Below are positions 7,336 through 14,200 of a stretch of 15,219 bases of DNA, one piece after another. The stretch spans positions 1-15,219 of the forward strand of contig CAWUWP010000041.1 of assembly GCA_963926275.1 (NCBI GenBank), written 5' to 3'. The notes below the pieces were generated by a model. That model was not told the origin of the DNA, searched no databases, and saw nothing but the letters and a program-made list of their open reading frames with translations. Every line of letters begins with the position of its first letter. The stretch's first letter is position 1. A program made the translations under genes and the position numbers. This DNA is from UBA1858 sp963926275. Its GTDB lineage: Bacteria; Pseudomonadota; Gammaproteobacteria; UBA4575.

Positions 7336-8229
7336 TTAGCTAGCAGTCAGTTTTTTCCATTTCTCGCGGCGTAACTTTCCAAAGCCTAATTCATTAAATA
7401 ATTCATCGAGGTCAGCGTAATCGCATTGGCCTCGTTCAAGTTCGTAATCACCATGTAGTGTTTCCGCATCACATTTAATCGCAGTCAGTTTTTTGCATAA
7501 CAAAATCATTTCTTGGTGCTCCTCGACTAACCCTTGTATACGTTTGGCGCCACGAATTTTCATATCACTGATAGCAGGAATATTCTCTAATAGATTTTCA
7601 ATCGTTTCGAATTTCGTGAGCAATCTAGCCGCAGTCGTCATACCTATACCGGGCACCCCAGGTATGTTGTCTACCTTGTCTCCGGCTATTGCTAGCTGGT
7701 CTGCAATTTGGTCAGGACGCACGCCAAAATGTTCTTTGATTTTTTTTGGTGTGAATCGTCGATTTCTTGCATAGTCCCATAGGATATCGTTTTCTTCGAT
7801 CAGCTGAGCTAAATCTTTATCGGCGCTGAGAATTATTACATCGTGTCCGTCAGCACGTGCTCGTGTGGCGGCGGTACCGAGCAAATCATCCGCTTCGTAA
7901 CGATCACTGCTTAATAGCGGATAACCAATCGCTTCAACAAAGCGTCGACAGTATGCAAACTGTCGTTTTAGCTCGATGGGTGCCGGGTCTCTATTGGCTT
8001 TATAAAGCGGGTAAATAGTGTTTCTGAAAGAACTGGTAAGGCTTTGATCGAACGCAAATGAAAGATGTGTCGGTTTAGCTTCTTCTAGAAGTCCAGCGAC
8101 AAAGTCTATAAAACCATAAACAGCATTAACAGGTTCGCCATGATTGTTTGTCAGTGAATCGGGGAATGTAAACCATGCGCGATAAACATAGATGCTGGAA
8201 TCAATTAAGTAAGCAGTAGACTTGGGCAT
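7336..8229 (-). CDS. 5'-3' exonuclease / flap endonuclease (PolA N-terminal family)
   Basis: A 297-residue stand-alone homologue of the 5' nuclease domain of DNA polymerase I, expected to act on 5' flaps and RNA primers. Metal-binding residues are all visible: D10 (LIDSS), D61 (AFDQS), the YEADDLLG cluster at 111-118 and SADKDL at 135-140. The helix-hairpin-helix region has GDKVDNIPGVPGIG at 183-196. The arch basic motif YKANRDP is at 76-82. No polymerase domain follows, so this resembles the separate exonucleases of other gammaproteobacteria. I cannot decide between an Xni/ExoIX-like role and a PolA-accessory role, although retention of the full acidic set argues for an active nuclease. ATG 8229 begins the normal N terminus; no good ribosome site is seen. 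It lies 87 bp downstream of the M48 protease gene. Confidence 0.93.
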   Translation of the reverse strand: MPKSTAYLIDSSIYVYRAWFTFPDSLTNNHGEPVNAVYGFIDFVAGLLEEAKPTHLSFAFDQSLTSSFRNTIYPLYKANRDPAPIELKRQFAYCRRFVEAIGYPLLSSDRYEADDLLGTAATRARADGHDVIILSADKDLAQLIEENDILWDYARNRRFTPKKIKEHFGVRPDQIADQLAIAGDKVDNIPGVPGIGMTTAARLLTKFETIENLLENIPAISDMKIRGAKRIQGLVEEHQEMILLCKKLTAIKCDAETLHGDYELERGQCDYADLDELFNELGFGKLRREKWKKLTAS

Positions 8230-8316
8230 ATTTTAAAACCGATAGAAGTGAATGCTGAATGTTGTCACCAACAGGCAGCATCATACTTGACTGACATATG
8301 CGGCGCTTAGCTTTTA

Positions 8317-9765
8317 TTACTCGACAATTTTTATCGGTTGGCCTGGGACAGGTTCGCCTTCAGGATACATGCCATTGAGTAAGCGTAGTTGTTCTTCGGG
8401 ATATGAAGATAGAGGAGAGCTCTTGGCTAAGCTAGCAAAAGTATCTCTTTTTTTTGCCGTAATTAGTTTTATTTTTTGAGATTCAGCAAGCGAACGTTCG
8501 TTGGTTTTTAATTGGCGCAGGCTGTTAACCGTGGCTAGAAAATCTTTGTCGTGTTTCTTTAGCATGGCGGGGTCTTTAGCTGCCGCTAAGAATTGATACA
8601 CTTGTTTGCCTTTGAAGACCGCAGCAATACGAGTGTCTTGGGTGCCAAAAGGTGTTTTTGTTCTGGTGATTGCGGTGTAGCCCTTGAATGATTCTGTCAC
8701 TACCTCCTGCTCGCTACGTAGCTTGTTTCCAAATTCACTCTCGATAAATTCTTTTGGAGATTGGCGTTTATTAAGATCACGCAAAGTAATTTGCATGACG
8801 GCATCTTTAGCTTTATTCGATGCAATTAAACGGTCTGGTAAATTATCAACCTTCCAACCTTTTGGAAAAGTCAGCGTGATATCTAATTCTTTGTGATAAA
8901 ACTTATTGCCACGTAATACGCCATCTTTTTCACTGGTGCCTAAGGTCAGGCCATTGGTGAGTTTTAAAAATTCGCCATTGTTGTCACGATGGTTCTTAGA
9001 ACGAAATTTATTGGCAGCACGAATAACTTCTTGCAAGCGTTTATCATTAGAAGGGTGAGTTGAAAATGTGCCATGGTAAGCACGGGGTTCACGGCCTTCT
9101 TCTTTGGCAATTTGCTTATCAAAATTCTCTTGAGAGGCAAGAATGCCAACCACATTAATCATTTCTTCAGGGTCATAGCCCACCTTAGCGAGATATTCAG
9201 CACCTAAGCGATCAGCTTCTAATTCATGCTCTCTGCCATAACCTCTTATTAGCGCGGTACCGGCTATATTGGTGGCATCGGCAATTTCTCTTGATCCTGT
9301 GGCAATAGCAACTGCGGTTGATAATAGTCCGGCAACCTGCGCAGAGCTTTGTTGTCTTACACCATGGCGAGCGGTGACGTGGCCAATTTCATGACCCAGC
9401 ACGCCGGCTAATTCTGCTTCAGAGTTCATGTAAGCCATGATTCCGCGTGTAATGTAGACATAGCCGCCTGGCAAGGCGAAAGCGTTGACTTGAGGGCTGT
9501 CGAGCACGGTGGCGTGGAATATGAGTTGTTCGCGATGACTCTTGGCGGACAACTCTTCGACTATGTTGCTGACATATTGCTGAAGCGCAGGATCATCGTA
9601 GACTGAATATTGTTGAAGAATTTGTTTGTGCGCTTTACGACCTAAACCAATTTCTTGCTCTTCAGACAATAATACAAAGTCTTGTTTGCCTGTGACTGGG
9701 TTGGCGGCGCAACCGCTCAGGTATGCTGCGGTGATAATGATTATCAGAGAGTAAACTTTATTCAT
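8317..9765 (-). CDS. M48-family metalloprotease lipoprotein
   Basis: A 482-residue protein with a lipoprotein signal: a hydrophobic stretch then lipobox L16-S17-G18-C19. The residue after the cysteine is alanine, which favours the outer membrane. The zinc protease domain has HEIGH at 125-129 and the third-ligand region ELEAD at 181-185, typical of the BepA/LoiP-like M48 group involved in envelope protein quality control. After the peptidase (about 25-255), a second domain at about 280-415 contains DITLTFPKGWKVDN and SFKGYTAITRTKTPFGTQ. The C-terminal ~45 residues (RDTFASLAKSS...LLNGM...GQPIKIVE) look like a divergent LysM-type module, suggesting contact with peptidoglycan. That tail assignment is inference. 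It differs from BepA in having this domain rather than TPR repeats. No strong ribosome site is visible before ATG 9765. Confidence 0.92.
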   Translation of the reverse strand: MNKVYSLIIIITAAYLSGCAANPVTGKQDFVLLSEEQEIGLGRKAHKQILQQYSVYDDPALQQYVSNIVEELSAKSHREQLIFHATVLDSPQVNAFALPGGYVYITRGIMAYMNSEAELAGVLGHEIGHVTARHGVRQQSSAQVAGLLSTAVAIATGSREIADATNIAGTALIRGYGREHELEADRLGAEYLAKVGYDPEEMINVVGILASQENFDKQIAKEEGREPRAYHGTFSTHPSNDKRLQEVIRAANKFRSKNHRDNNGEFLKLTNGLTLGTSEKDGVLRGNKFYHKELDITLTFPKGWKVDNLPDRLIASNKAKDAVMQITLRDLNKRQSPKEFIESEFGNKLRSEQEVVTESFKGYTAITRTKTPFGTQDTRIAAVFKGKQVYQFLAAAKDPAMLKKHDKDFLATVNSLRQLKTNERSLAESQKIKLITAKKRDTFASLAKSSPLSSYPEEQLRLLNGMYPEGEPVPGQPIKIVE

Positions 9766-9810
9766 TATGGGGCCATCTTGTGACTGTGAAGAAAATTGAA
9801 TAATTGTACC

Positions 9811-9835
9811 AGCAAGCGGTTAGAAACGGCTTGCT
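9811..9835. other. Imperfect palindrome/hairpin upstream of the M48 gene
   Basis: A 25-bp near-perfect dyad: AGCAAGC (9811-9817) pairs with GCTTGCT (9829-9835). Inside it, GTT (9819-9821) pairs with AAC (9825-9827), with one mismatched position on each side (9818/9828) and a 3-nt loop. It is 46 bp upstream of the M48 start on the minus strand. No T-tract follows on either strand, so an operator or mRNA leader structure is as likely as a terminator for rpmE. Confidence 0.45.
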
Positions 9836-9863
9836 GATTAATTGTTAGACGGTATTGTGCGCT

Positions 9864-9885
9864 AGCAGTTCCAGACGGAATTGCT
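9864..9885. other. Second hairpin, just downstream of rpmE
   Basis: AGCAGTTCC (9864-9872) pairs with GGAATTGCT (9877-9885) around a 4-nt AGAC loop. Read on the plus strand all nine positions pair (one G-U); on the minus strand, where rpmE is transcribed, there is one A-C mismatch. It begins about 38 nt after the rpmE stop. Both hairpins in this gap end with the same nonamer TTGCTGATT (9831-9839 and 9881-9889), 50 bp apart. Confidence 0.35.
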
Positions 9886-9923
9886 GATTTTGAAGGTACT
9901 GGGGGAAAGCTGAGGCTAAAAGC

Positions 9924-10130
9924 CTATTTTTTACCGTAACGACGACGGAATTTATCGACTTGTCCGGCAGTATCTAGGATTTTCTGCTTACCAGTATAGA
10001 ACGGGTGGCATTTTGCACACACGTCAATACTCATTGCATCATCGCTGTAGGTTGATTGAGTCTCGAATGCGTTTCCGCAACTACAGGTAATCGCAACAGT
10101 TTTATATTCTGGGTGAATCTCGGGTTTCAT
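9924..10130 (-). CDS. rpmE: 50S ribosomal protein L31 (zinc-binding form)
   Basis: A 68-residue large-subunit ribosomal protein, full length. It starts MKPEIHPEYK and has the L31 signature with a C-terminal VDKFRRRYGKK. Four cysteines (C16, C18, C38, C41 in TCSCG and VCAKCHPFYTG) identify the zinc-binding (C+) type, the form replaced by a zinc-free paralogue under zinc starvation in some bacteria. The gene stands alone with its own promoter at 10159-10188. In E. coli and Pseudomonas rpmE is a direct neighbour of priA; here it is about 6 kb away, and both genes have a DnaA-type site upstream. Confidence 0.98.
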   Translation of the reverse strand: MKPEIHPEYKTVAITCSCGNAFETQSTYSDDAMSIDVCAKCHPFYTGKQKILDTAGQVDKFRRRYGKK

Positions 10131-10158
10131 CTGTACTGGCCTAGAAAATTGAGGGCGA

Positions 10159-10188
10159 ACTATAATCTATTCTTACTATTTCTGGCAA
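10159..10188 (-). promoter_or_regulatory. Sigma-70-type promoter of rpmE
   Basis: On the minus strand, TTGCCA (10188-10183, 5/6 to TTGACA) and TATAGT (10164-10159, 5/6 to TATAAT) are separated by 18 nt. This predicts transcription starting near 10152, about 20 nt before the rpmE ATG at 10130. It is the clearest sigma-70 promoter in the window. Confidence 0.6.
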
Positions 10189-10274
10189 GCACTGGATTAA
10201 GCAATATAGCTTCAAAAGTTAAAGTAATCATTGGGTAATGGTCCTAAGTGGTTGTCCAGTTTAGGGTTCGTGAG

Positions 10275-10309
10275 TTATCCACAAAATCTGTGGATAAAAT
10301 TGTGTGTAA
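10275..10309. promoter_or_regulatory. Three-box DnaA-type site upstream of rpmE (site B)
   Basis: A perfect forward DnaA box TTATCCACA (10275-10283) is followed after 5 nt by a perfect reverse box TGTGGATAA (10289-10297). After 3 nt comes a degenerate reverse box TGTGTGTAA (10301-10309, 7/9). Order, orientation and gaps match the site upstream of priA at 3765-3799; by eye 27 of 35 positions agree. It lies about 87 bp upstream of the rpmE -35 element. DnaA binding is inferred from consensus. Confidence 0.65.
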
Positions 10310-10525
10310 ATATTCAAAGTCAGTCTATTTCTCGAGTTTCAAGAATAGTTTGTTAGATCGTCTAAAAATCGCTCATCATTATAAGTTATTGATATATTTG
10401 ATATTAATTATATATCACCAGATAGTTGATGGTTTATTTTATGCCTTGTATATACATTTTCTTGGGAAATAATTTTGCTGTGCATAACGTGCACCATTTT
10501 TTCTGAAATATGTTCAAAATTAGCA
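10310..10525. other. AT-rich non-coding stretch next to DnaA site B
   Basis: With 10131-10309 this makes a 395-bp gap lacking a convincing gene. The sequence is strongly AT-rich, especially 10377-10475, and contains an 8-bp inverted repeat TGATATAT / ATATATCA (10390-10397, 10410-10417). Near its right end a short hairpin GTGCA/TGCAC (10480-10484, 10490-10494) is followed by TTTTTT on the plus strand, at best a weak terminator. It could be an easily unwound region beside the DnaA boxes, or simply low-GC spacer. Confidence 0.4.
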
Positions 10526-10717
10526 CTACTCATCTGCGCGAAAGCAACGAAATAGCGGTATTTCCCCTTCAGGATCTAAAGTTAATTTAATTAAAATCGG
10601 CTGGCAACATACCTGACAGTCCTCATGGTATTGCTGATCAGCGTCGAGAGGCTCAATTAAGAACTCGATCATTTCTCCGCAGTAAGGGCACAAAGCTGTT
10701 GTGCTTTCTAGTAACAT
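10526..10717 (-). CDS. CPXCG-motif cysteine-rich small protein
   Basis: A 63-residue protein with a zinc-ribbon-like arrangement: CPYCG at 10-14 and CQVCCQP at 34-40, separated by an acidic segment (IEPLDADQQYHED). It matches the small CPXCG-motif cysteine-rich family of proteobacteria, whose function is not known to me. It starts 2 nt after the hemW stop, so it is the last gene of the rph-rdgB-hemW operon. Metal binding is inferred from the cysteine pairs. Confidence 0.88.
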   Translation of the reverse strand: MLLESTTALCPYCGEMIEFLIEPLDADQQYHEDCQVCCQPILIKLTLDPEGEIPLFRCFRADE

Positions 10718-10719
10718 TA

Positions 10720-11883
10720 TTAATCCGGTAGAAATCTTTGGGTGAGCTCATCGAGATATTGGTAGCCATGTGAGCTGGCGCGAAAGTGGCGATTAGCTTT
10801 TTCCATTAATCCTAGTTCTATCTGGGTATTGACCTGTTGTTCTACGCTCGACCAGTTTAATCCCGTGGTGCGTGTGAATGTATGGGCTGTGAATCCATGT
10901 ACAAGACGAAGATTGTTGAGCATAAACTCAAAGATTAGTTGATCGTTGGTCACATAATGTTGCTGCAATACATGAGACTGATTGATAACCGCCTGGATAT
11001 AACTATCAGGCTGTCGAGTACGCTGATTACGCATAATCCCATCGTTGGTCGTGATCTTGCTATGGGCGCCCGCACCAATGCCCAGGTAGTCGCCATATTG
11101 CCAATAGTTAGCGTTATGAACGCACTGGCCATGTGTGTGTGCGTAAGCAGAGACTTCATAGCGTTGATAGCCGGCATTATCCAATACAGTTAAGCCATTG
11201 GTTTGAATGTCCCCATTGGTGTCTTCGTTGGGCAACTTGGGCGGGTAACGATGAAAAATCGTATTAGGCTCTAACGTGAGTTGGTAGTAGGAGATGTGAT
11301 CGACTGGTTGATCGCACGCCGTTTGAATATCGGTTAGCGCCTCTGCAATAGACTGATTGGGCAAGCCAAACATTAAATCGACATTAATATGCTGAAAGCC
11401 AATCTTATGTGCGGTATCTAATGCGTTAATGGCTTCGCTGGCATCATGAATGCGGCCTAACGCAGTTAAATGTCTGTTGTTAAAACTTTGCGCGCCGACC
11501 GAGATGCGATTAACGCCTGCCGATAAAAATTCAGCAAATTTCTGATATTCAAATGTACCTGGGTTGGCTTCCAGAGTGATTTCGCACTCGACACTGAGTT
11601 GAGTCAAACGAGCACACGCGGAAAGTATTTTTTCAATCGATTCAGGTGAAAATAAGCTAGGTGTGCCACCACCAATAAAGATGGACTGTACTTCGCGGCC
11701 ATTAATTAGTGGAGCAGCGTGGGTTAAGTCGGCAATTAATTGCTGGGTATAGCGTTGTTCAGGAAACTGATTGGGTAAAGTTGCATGAGAATTGAAATCG
11801 CAATAAGCACACTTATGCAGACACCAGGGCAAATGAATGTAAAGGCTTACGGGTTGTTGCAACATTGAGTAAGCACTATCCAT
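10720..11883 (-). CDS. hemW: Radical SAM family heme chaperone HemW
   Basis: Formerly annotated as an oxygen-independent coproporphyrinogen oxidase-like protein; HemW proteins bind heme and deliver it to target proteins. The protein is 387 residues, the normal length. The radical SAM cluster motif is C21-x3-C25-x2-C28 in LPWCLHKCAYCDFNSH. It lacks the extra cysteine of true HemN (CxxxCxxCxC), because F30 follows D29. GGGTPS at 71-76, the EANPGTF segment and NRISVGAQSFN are present, and the C-terminal HemW-type domain (LRLVHGF, GLMEKANRHFRAS) is complete. The start is taken as ATG 11883, 4 nt after the rdgB stop; ATG 11865, directly before the conserved SLYIHLPWC, is an alternative. The operon order rdgB-hemW is common in gammaproteobacteria. 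Confidence 0.95.
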   Translation of the reverse strand: MDSAYSMLQQPVSLYIHLPWCLHKCAYCDFNSHATLPNQFPEQRYTQQLIADLTHAAPLINGREVQSIFIGGGTPSLFSPESIEKILSACARLTQLSVECEITLEANPGTFEYQKFAEFLSAGVNRISVGAQSFNNRHLTALGRIHDASEAINALDTAHKIGFQHINVDLMFGLPNQSIAEALTDIQTACDQPVDHISYYQLTLEPNTIFHRYPPKLPNEDTNGDIQTNGLTVLDNAGYQRYEVSAYAHTHGQCVHNANYWQYGDYLGIGAGAHSKITTNDGIMRNQRTRQPDSYIQAVINQSHVLQQHYVTNDQLIFEFMLNNLRLVHGFTAHTFTRTTGLNWSSVEQQVNTQIELGLMEKANRHFRASSHGYQYLDELTQRFLPD

Positions 11884-11887
11884 TGAT

Positions 11888-12505
11888 TTACATAGGGTTT
11901 AAGAAGGCAGGAAATTTTTTTTTTTGTTCTCGCAGTGCTTGACCACGATGGCTTAAACCATTTTTGATGTCAGGAGACAATTCTGCAGAGGTGCAACCCT
12001 GCGTAGGCACAAAAAATAATGGGTCGTAACCGAATCCATTAGCGCCTGTTTGTTGTTCTACAATAATGCCTTCCCATCGGCCGCTACAAATGAGGGGAGT
12101 GGGGTCTTTGGCATGACGCATTAATACAATGACGCATTGAAAGCGCGCCGTTCTTTTTTCTGGCGGAACATTGTTTAATGCAGCCAATAACTTATCGTTA
12201 TTGGCTTGATTGTCACACGGCTGCCCTGCGTAGCGTGCCGAGTAAATGCCAGGCGCGCCTGCAAGGAAATCCACTTCTAAACCAGAGTCATCCGCCATGG
12301 CCATTAAACTGGTGTGTTCAGCGGCATGGCGCGCTTTAATGAGTGCATTTTCAACAAAGGTTAAGCCAGTTTCATCAGCATCACTGACATGCCACTCGAC
12401 TTGCGGGACGAGCTTATAAGGCTGGTCCTGAAAAATAGCCTGGATCTCACGTAACTTGCCTTGATTACTACTGGCTAAAACAATTTTTTGTTGAGCGTGG
12501 CTCAT
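11888..12505 (-). CDS. rdgB: dITP/XTP pyrophosphatase (Ham1/RdgB family)
   Basis: Hydrolyses dITP, ITP and XTP to monophosphates, keeping deaminated purines out of DNA and RNA. The protein is 205 residues from ATG 12505. That start overlaps the rph stop as ATGA; the longer GTG start at 12514 would add only three residues and loses the coupling. Conserved blocks are ASSNQGKLREI (11-21, phosphate binding), TFVENALIKARHAA (49-62), ADDSGLEVDFLAGAPGIYSA (71-90, with metal-binding D72 and D73), GANGFGYDPLFFVP (154-167) and LSHRGQAL (184-191). An 11-A run (plus-strand T run 11915-11925) encodes Q-K-K-K near the C terminus and is a likely slippage spot. It is 4 nt upstream of hemW. Confidence 0.96.
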   Translation of the reverse strand: MSHAQQKIVLASSNQGKLREIQAIFQDQPYKLVPQVEWHVSDADETGLTFVENALIKARHAAEHTSLMAMADDSGLEVDFLAGAPGIYSARYAGQPCDNQANNDKLLAALNNVPPEKRTARFQCVIVLMRHAKDPTPLICSGRWEGIIVEQQTGANGFGYDPLFFVPTQGCTSAELSPDIKNGLSHRGQALREQKKKFPAFLNPM

Positions 12506-13215
12506 GCAAGGCACTGTTTCTGTTTTTCAATAATTAAATTAATGCCTGCTTTACCGAGCGCCAACATTTGCTGTAATTCTTGATCATCAAAACAGTGACC
12601 TTCAGCTGTGCCTTGGACTTCGATAAATTTTTGTTGCTCAGTCATGACAATGTTCATGTCTGTATCTGCATTGGAATCTTCTGCGTAATCCAGGTCTAAC
12701 ACCGGATTTTGTTGAAAGATACCAACAGACACGGAAGCGACAAACCACTGCACCGGGTTTTGCTTGAGTGTGCCGGCATCAACTAATGATTGAATCGCAT
12801 CATATAGCGCGACGAATCCGCCACTAATAGCAGCCGTACGAGTGCCTCCATCGGCTTGAATGACATCACAATCAACAGTAATGGTGTTTTCACCTAAAAG
12901 ACGCAAGTCAACCGCTGCGCGTAGTGAGCGTCCAATTAGGCGTTGAATTTCTTGCGTGCGACCACCTTGCTTGCCGGAGGTAGCTTCTCGGCGCATGCGT
13001 GAGCCGGTTGAACGTGGCAACATGCCATATTCTGCGGTGATCCAGCCTTTGCCTTGATCGCGCATCCAGGGGGGAACTCTAGGTTCGATGGATGCGTTGC
13101 AAAGTACTTTGGTATCACCAAATTCTACGAGTACTGATCCTTCAGCATGCTTGGTATAGTTGCGTGTAAATTGAATGTCACGCAGTTGTTCAGGGGAACG
13201 GCCACTAGGTCGCAT
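12502..13215 (-). CDS. rph: Ribonuclease PH
   Basis: Phosphorolytic 3'-5' exoribonuclease that trims the 3' end of tRNA precursors; it forms a hexameric ring. The protein is 237 residues, full length. It starts MRPSGRSPEQLR and shows the tRNA-binding region around R73-R86 (SRMRREATSGKQGGRTQEIQRLIGRSLRA). The phosphate-binding GTR at 124-126 lies in IQADGGTRTAAISGG, and the metal-site region is near DLDYAEDSNADTDMN. The ATG at 13215 has a good GGAG (13225-13222). It is the first gene of the rph-rdgB-hemW-CPXCG operon and diverges from yicC across 85 bp. Confidence 0.98.
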   Translation of the reverse strand: MRPSGRSPEQLRDIQFTRNYTKHAEGSVLVEFGDTKVLCNASIEPRVPPWMRDQGKGWITAEYGMLPRSTGSRMRREATSGKQGGRTQEIQRLIGRSLRAAVDLRLLGENTITVDCDVIQADGGTRTAAISGGFVALYDAIQSLVDAGTLKQNPVQWFVASVSVGIFQQNPVLDLDYAEDSNADTDMNIVMTEQQKFIEVQGTAEGHCFDDQELQQMLALGKAGINLIIEKQKQCLA

Positions 13216-13243
13216 AAATTACTCCATATTGTCGAAGGCGCGC

Positions 13244-13249
13244 ATTATA
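13244..13249 (-). promoter_or_regulatory. Likely -10 element of the rph operon
   Basis: A perfect TATAAT on the minus strand lies 29 bp upstream of the rph start, placing transcription start near 13237. The region 17-18 nt upstream (CTACCG/TCTACC) is a poor -35, so the promoter may need an activator or be weak. Confidence 0.45.
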
Positions 13250-13300
13250 CGAAATTTAGCTTGGCCCGGTAGAATTAATAAAAAATATTAAGGAGTACAC

Positions 13301-14167
13301 ATGCTTAAGAGTATGACCGCGTTTGCGCGTGTCGATGAGAACCATCCAATAGGTAGTTTTGTCTGGGAAGTTCGTTCGATTAACCACCGTTATTTAGAAG
13401 TTGGCTTTCGTTTGCCAGAAGAGCTTAGGTCGTCTGAGTTTGATTTGCGTAAGCAAGTGCAGAATTTATTGAGTCGAGGAAAAGTAGATTGTACTTTTCG
13501 TTTGAAAGCGACCGCCGCCTCTGAGGTTAACTTAAGTGTTAATGAGAAGTTGTTAGATAGACTGTTAGAGCAAACACAAATGCTACGCAATAAAGCACCC
13601 GATATGGCGGCGCCTAATCCTATTGAATTACTTAATTGGCCGGGAGTGACTGAGCAAACACAAATAGATCAAGCTGAATTGACTAAAAATGCAAAGCAAT
13701 TATTTGATCAAGCAATTAACATGTTGATCGAAAATCGAAAAATGGAAGGCGGTCGCATGCGCGAAGTAATCGCTCAACGAGGTAGCCAGCTGAAGGAATT
13801 AGTGGGCGCTGTGCGAGCACGTCGACCTGAAGTTTTATCTTCGATTAGAATAAAGCTAATGGCACGTATTGAAGACATGAAAGTGGATATGGACTCCAAT
13901 CGCTTCGAGCAAGAGTTAGTGATGATTGCGCAAAAGCTAGATGTGGATGAAGAGCTAGATCGTCTGGATAGCCACTTAACAGAATTAGAGGATGTGTTGA
14001 GTAGCAATAAACCTGTCGGGCGACGTTTAGATTTTCTTATGCAGGAGTTAAACAGAGAGGCTAACACGTTAAGTTCAAAATCTGCGGACATAGTCACCAC
14101 GCAAGCAGCTGTCGATATGAAAGTGAATATTGAGCAAATGCGCGAACAAGTGCAAAATATAGAATAA
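13301..14167 (+). CDS. yicC: YicC family endoribonuclease
   Basis: A 288-residue protein matching the YicC family along its whole length; family members form an oligomeric endoribonuclease implicated in decay of small RNAs such as RyhB in E. coli. The N-terminal domain begins LKSMTAFAR with SINHRYLEVGFRLPEELR at about 27-44 and RGKVDCTFR near 59-67. The C-terminal DUF1732 part contains EQELVMIAQKLDVDEELDRL and VGRRLDFLMQELNREANTL, then the terminal VNIEQMREQVQNIE. ATG 13301 has the strongest ribosome site of the window, AAGGAG at 13290-13295. It is divergent from rph, a common pairing, and 33 bp upstream of the asparaginase-like gene. Confidence 0.97.
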   Translation: MLKSMTAFARVDENHPIGSFVWEVRSINHRYLEVGFRLPEELRSSEFDLRKQVQNLLSRGKVDCTFRLKATAASEVNLSVNEKLLDRLLEQTQMLRNKAPDMAAPNPIELLNWPGVTEQTQIDQAELTKNAKQLFDQAINMLIENRKMEGGRMREVIAQRGSQLKELVGAVRARRPEVLSSIRIKLMARIEDMKVDMDSNRFEQELVMIAQKLDVDEELDRLDSHLTELEDVLSSNKPVGRRLDFLMQELNREANTLSSKSADIVTTQAAVDMKVNIEQMREQVQNIE

Positions 14168-14200
14168 TGATTTAAAAAAATATTTCTGGGAATATTGACG

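Noticed and set aside
10248..10472. A 74-codon plus-strand reading frame in the gap upstream of rpmE, starting with GTG and containing a hydrophobic segment.
   Set aside because: No ribosome site, it runs through both perfect DnaA boxes, and its composition is that of AT-rich spacer DNA translated by chance.
10480..10502. Intrinsic terminator (GTGCA/TGCAC hairpin with T run).
   Set aside because: The stem has only five base pairs, and no plus-strand gene lies just upstream to need it.
10275..10525. Chromosomal replication origin (oriC).
   Set aside because: Only three boxes, one of them degenerate, and no dnaA, dnaN, gyrB, rpmH, parAB or mnmG nearby. Kept only as a DnaA-type site and an AT-rich finding.
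12506..12514. GTG 12514 as the start of rdgB.
   Set aside because: ATG 12505 overlaps the rph stop as ATGA and gives the normal N terminus just before KIVLASSNQGK; the GTG adds only three residues.
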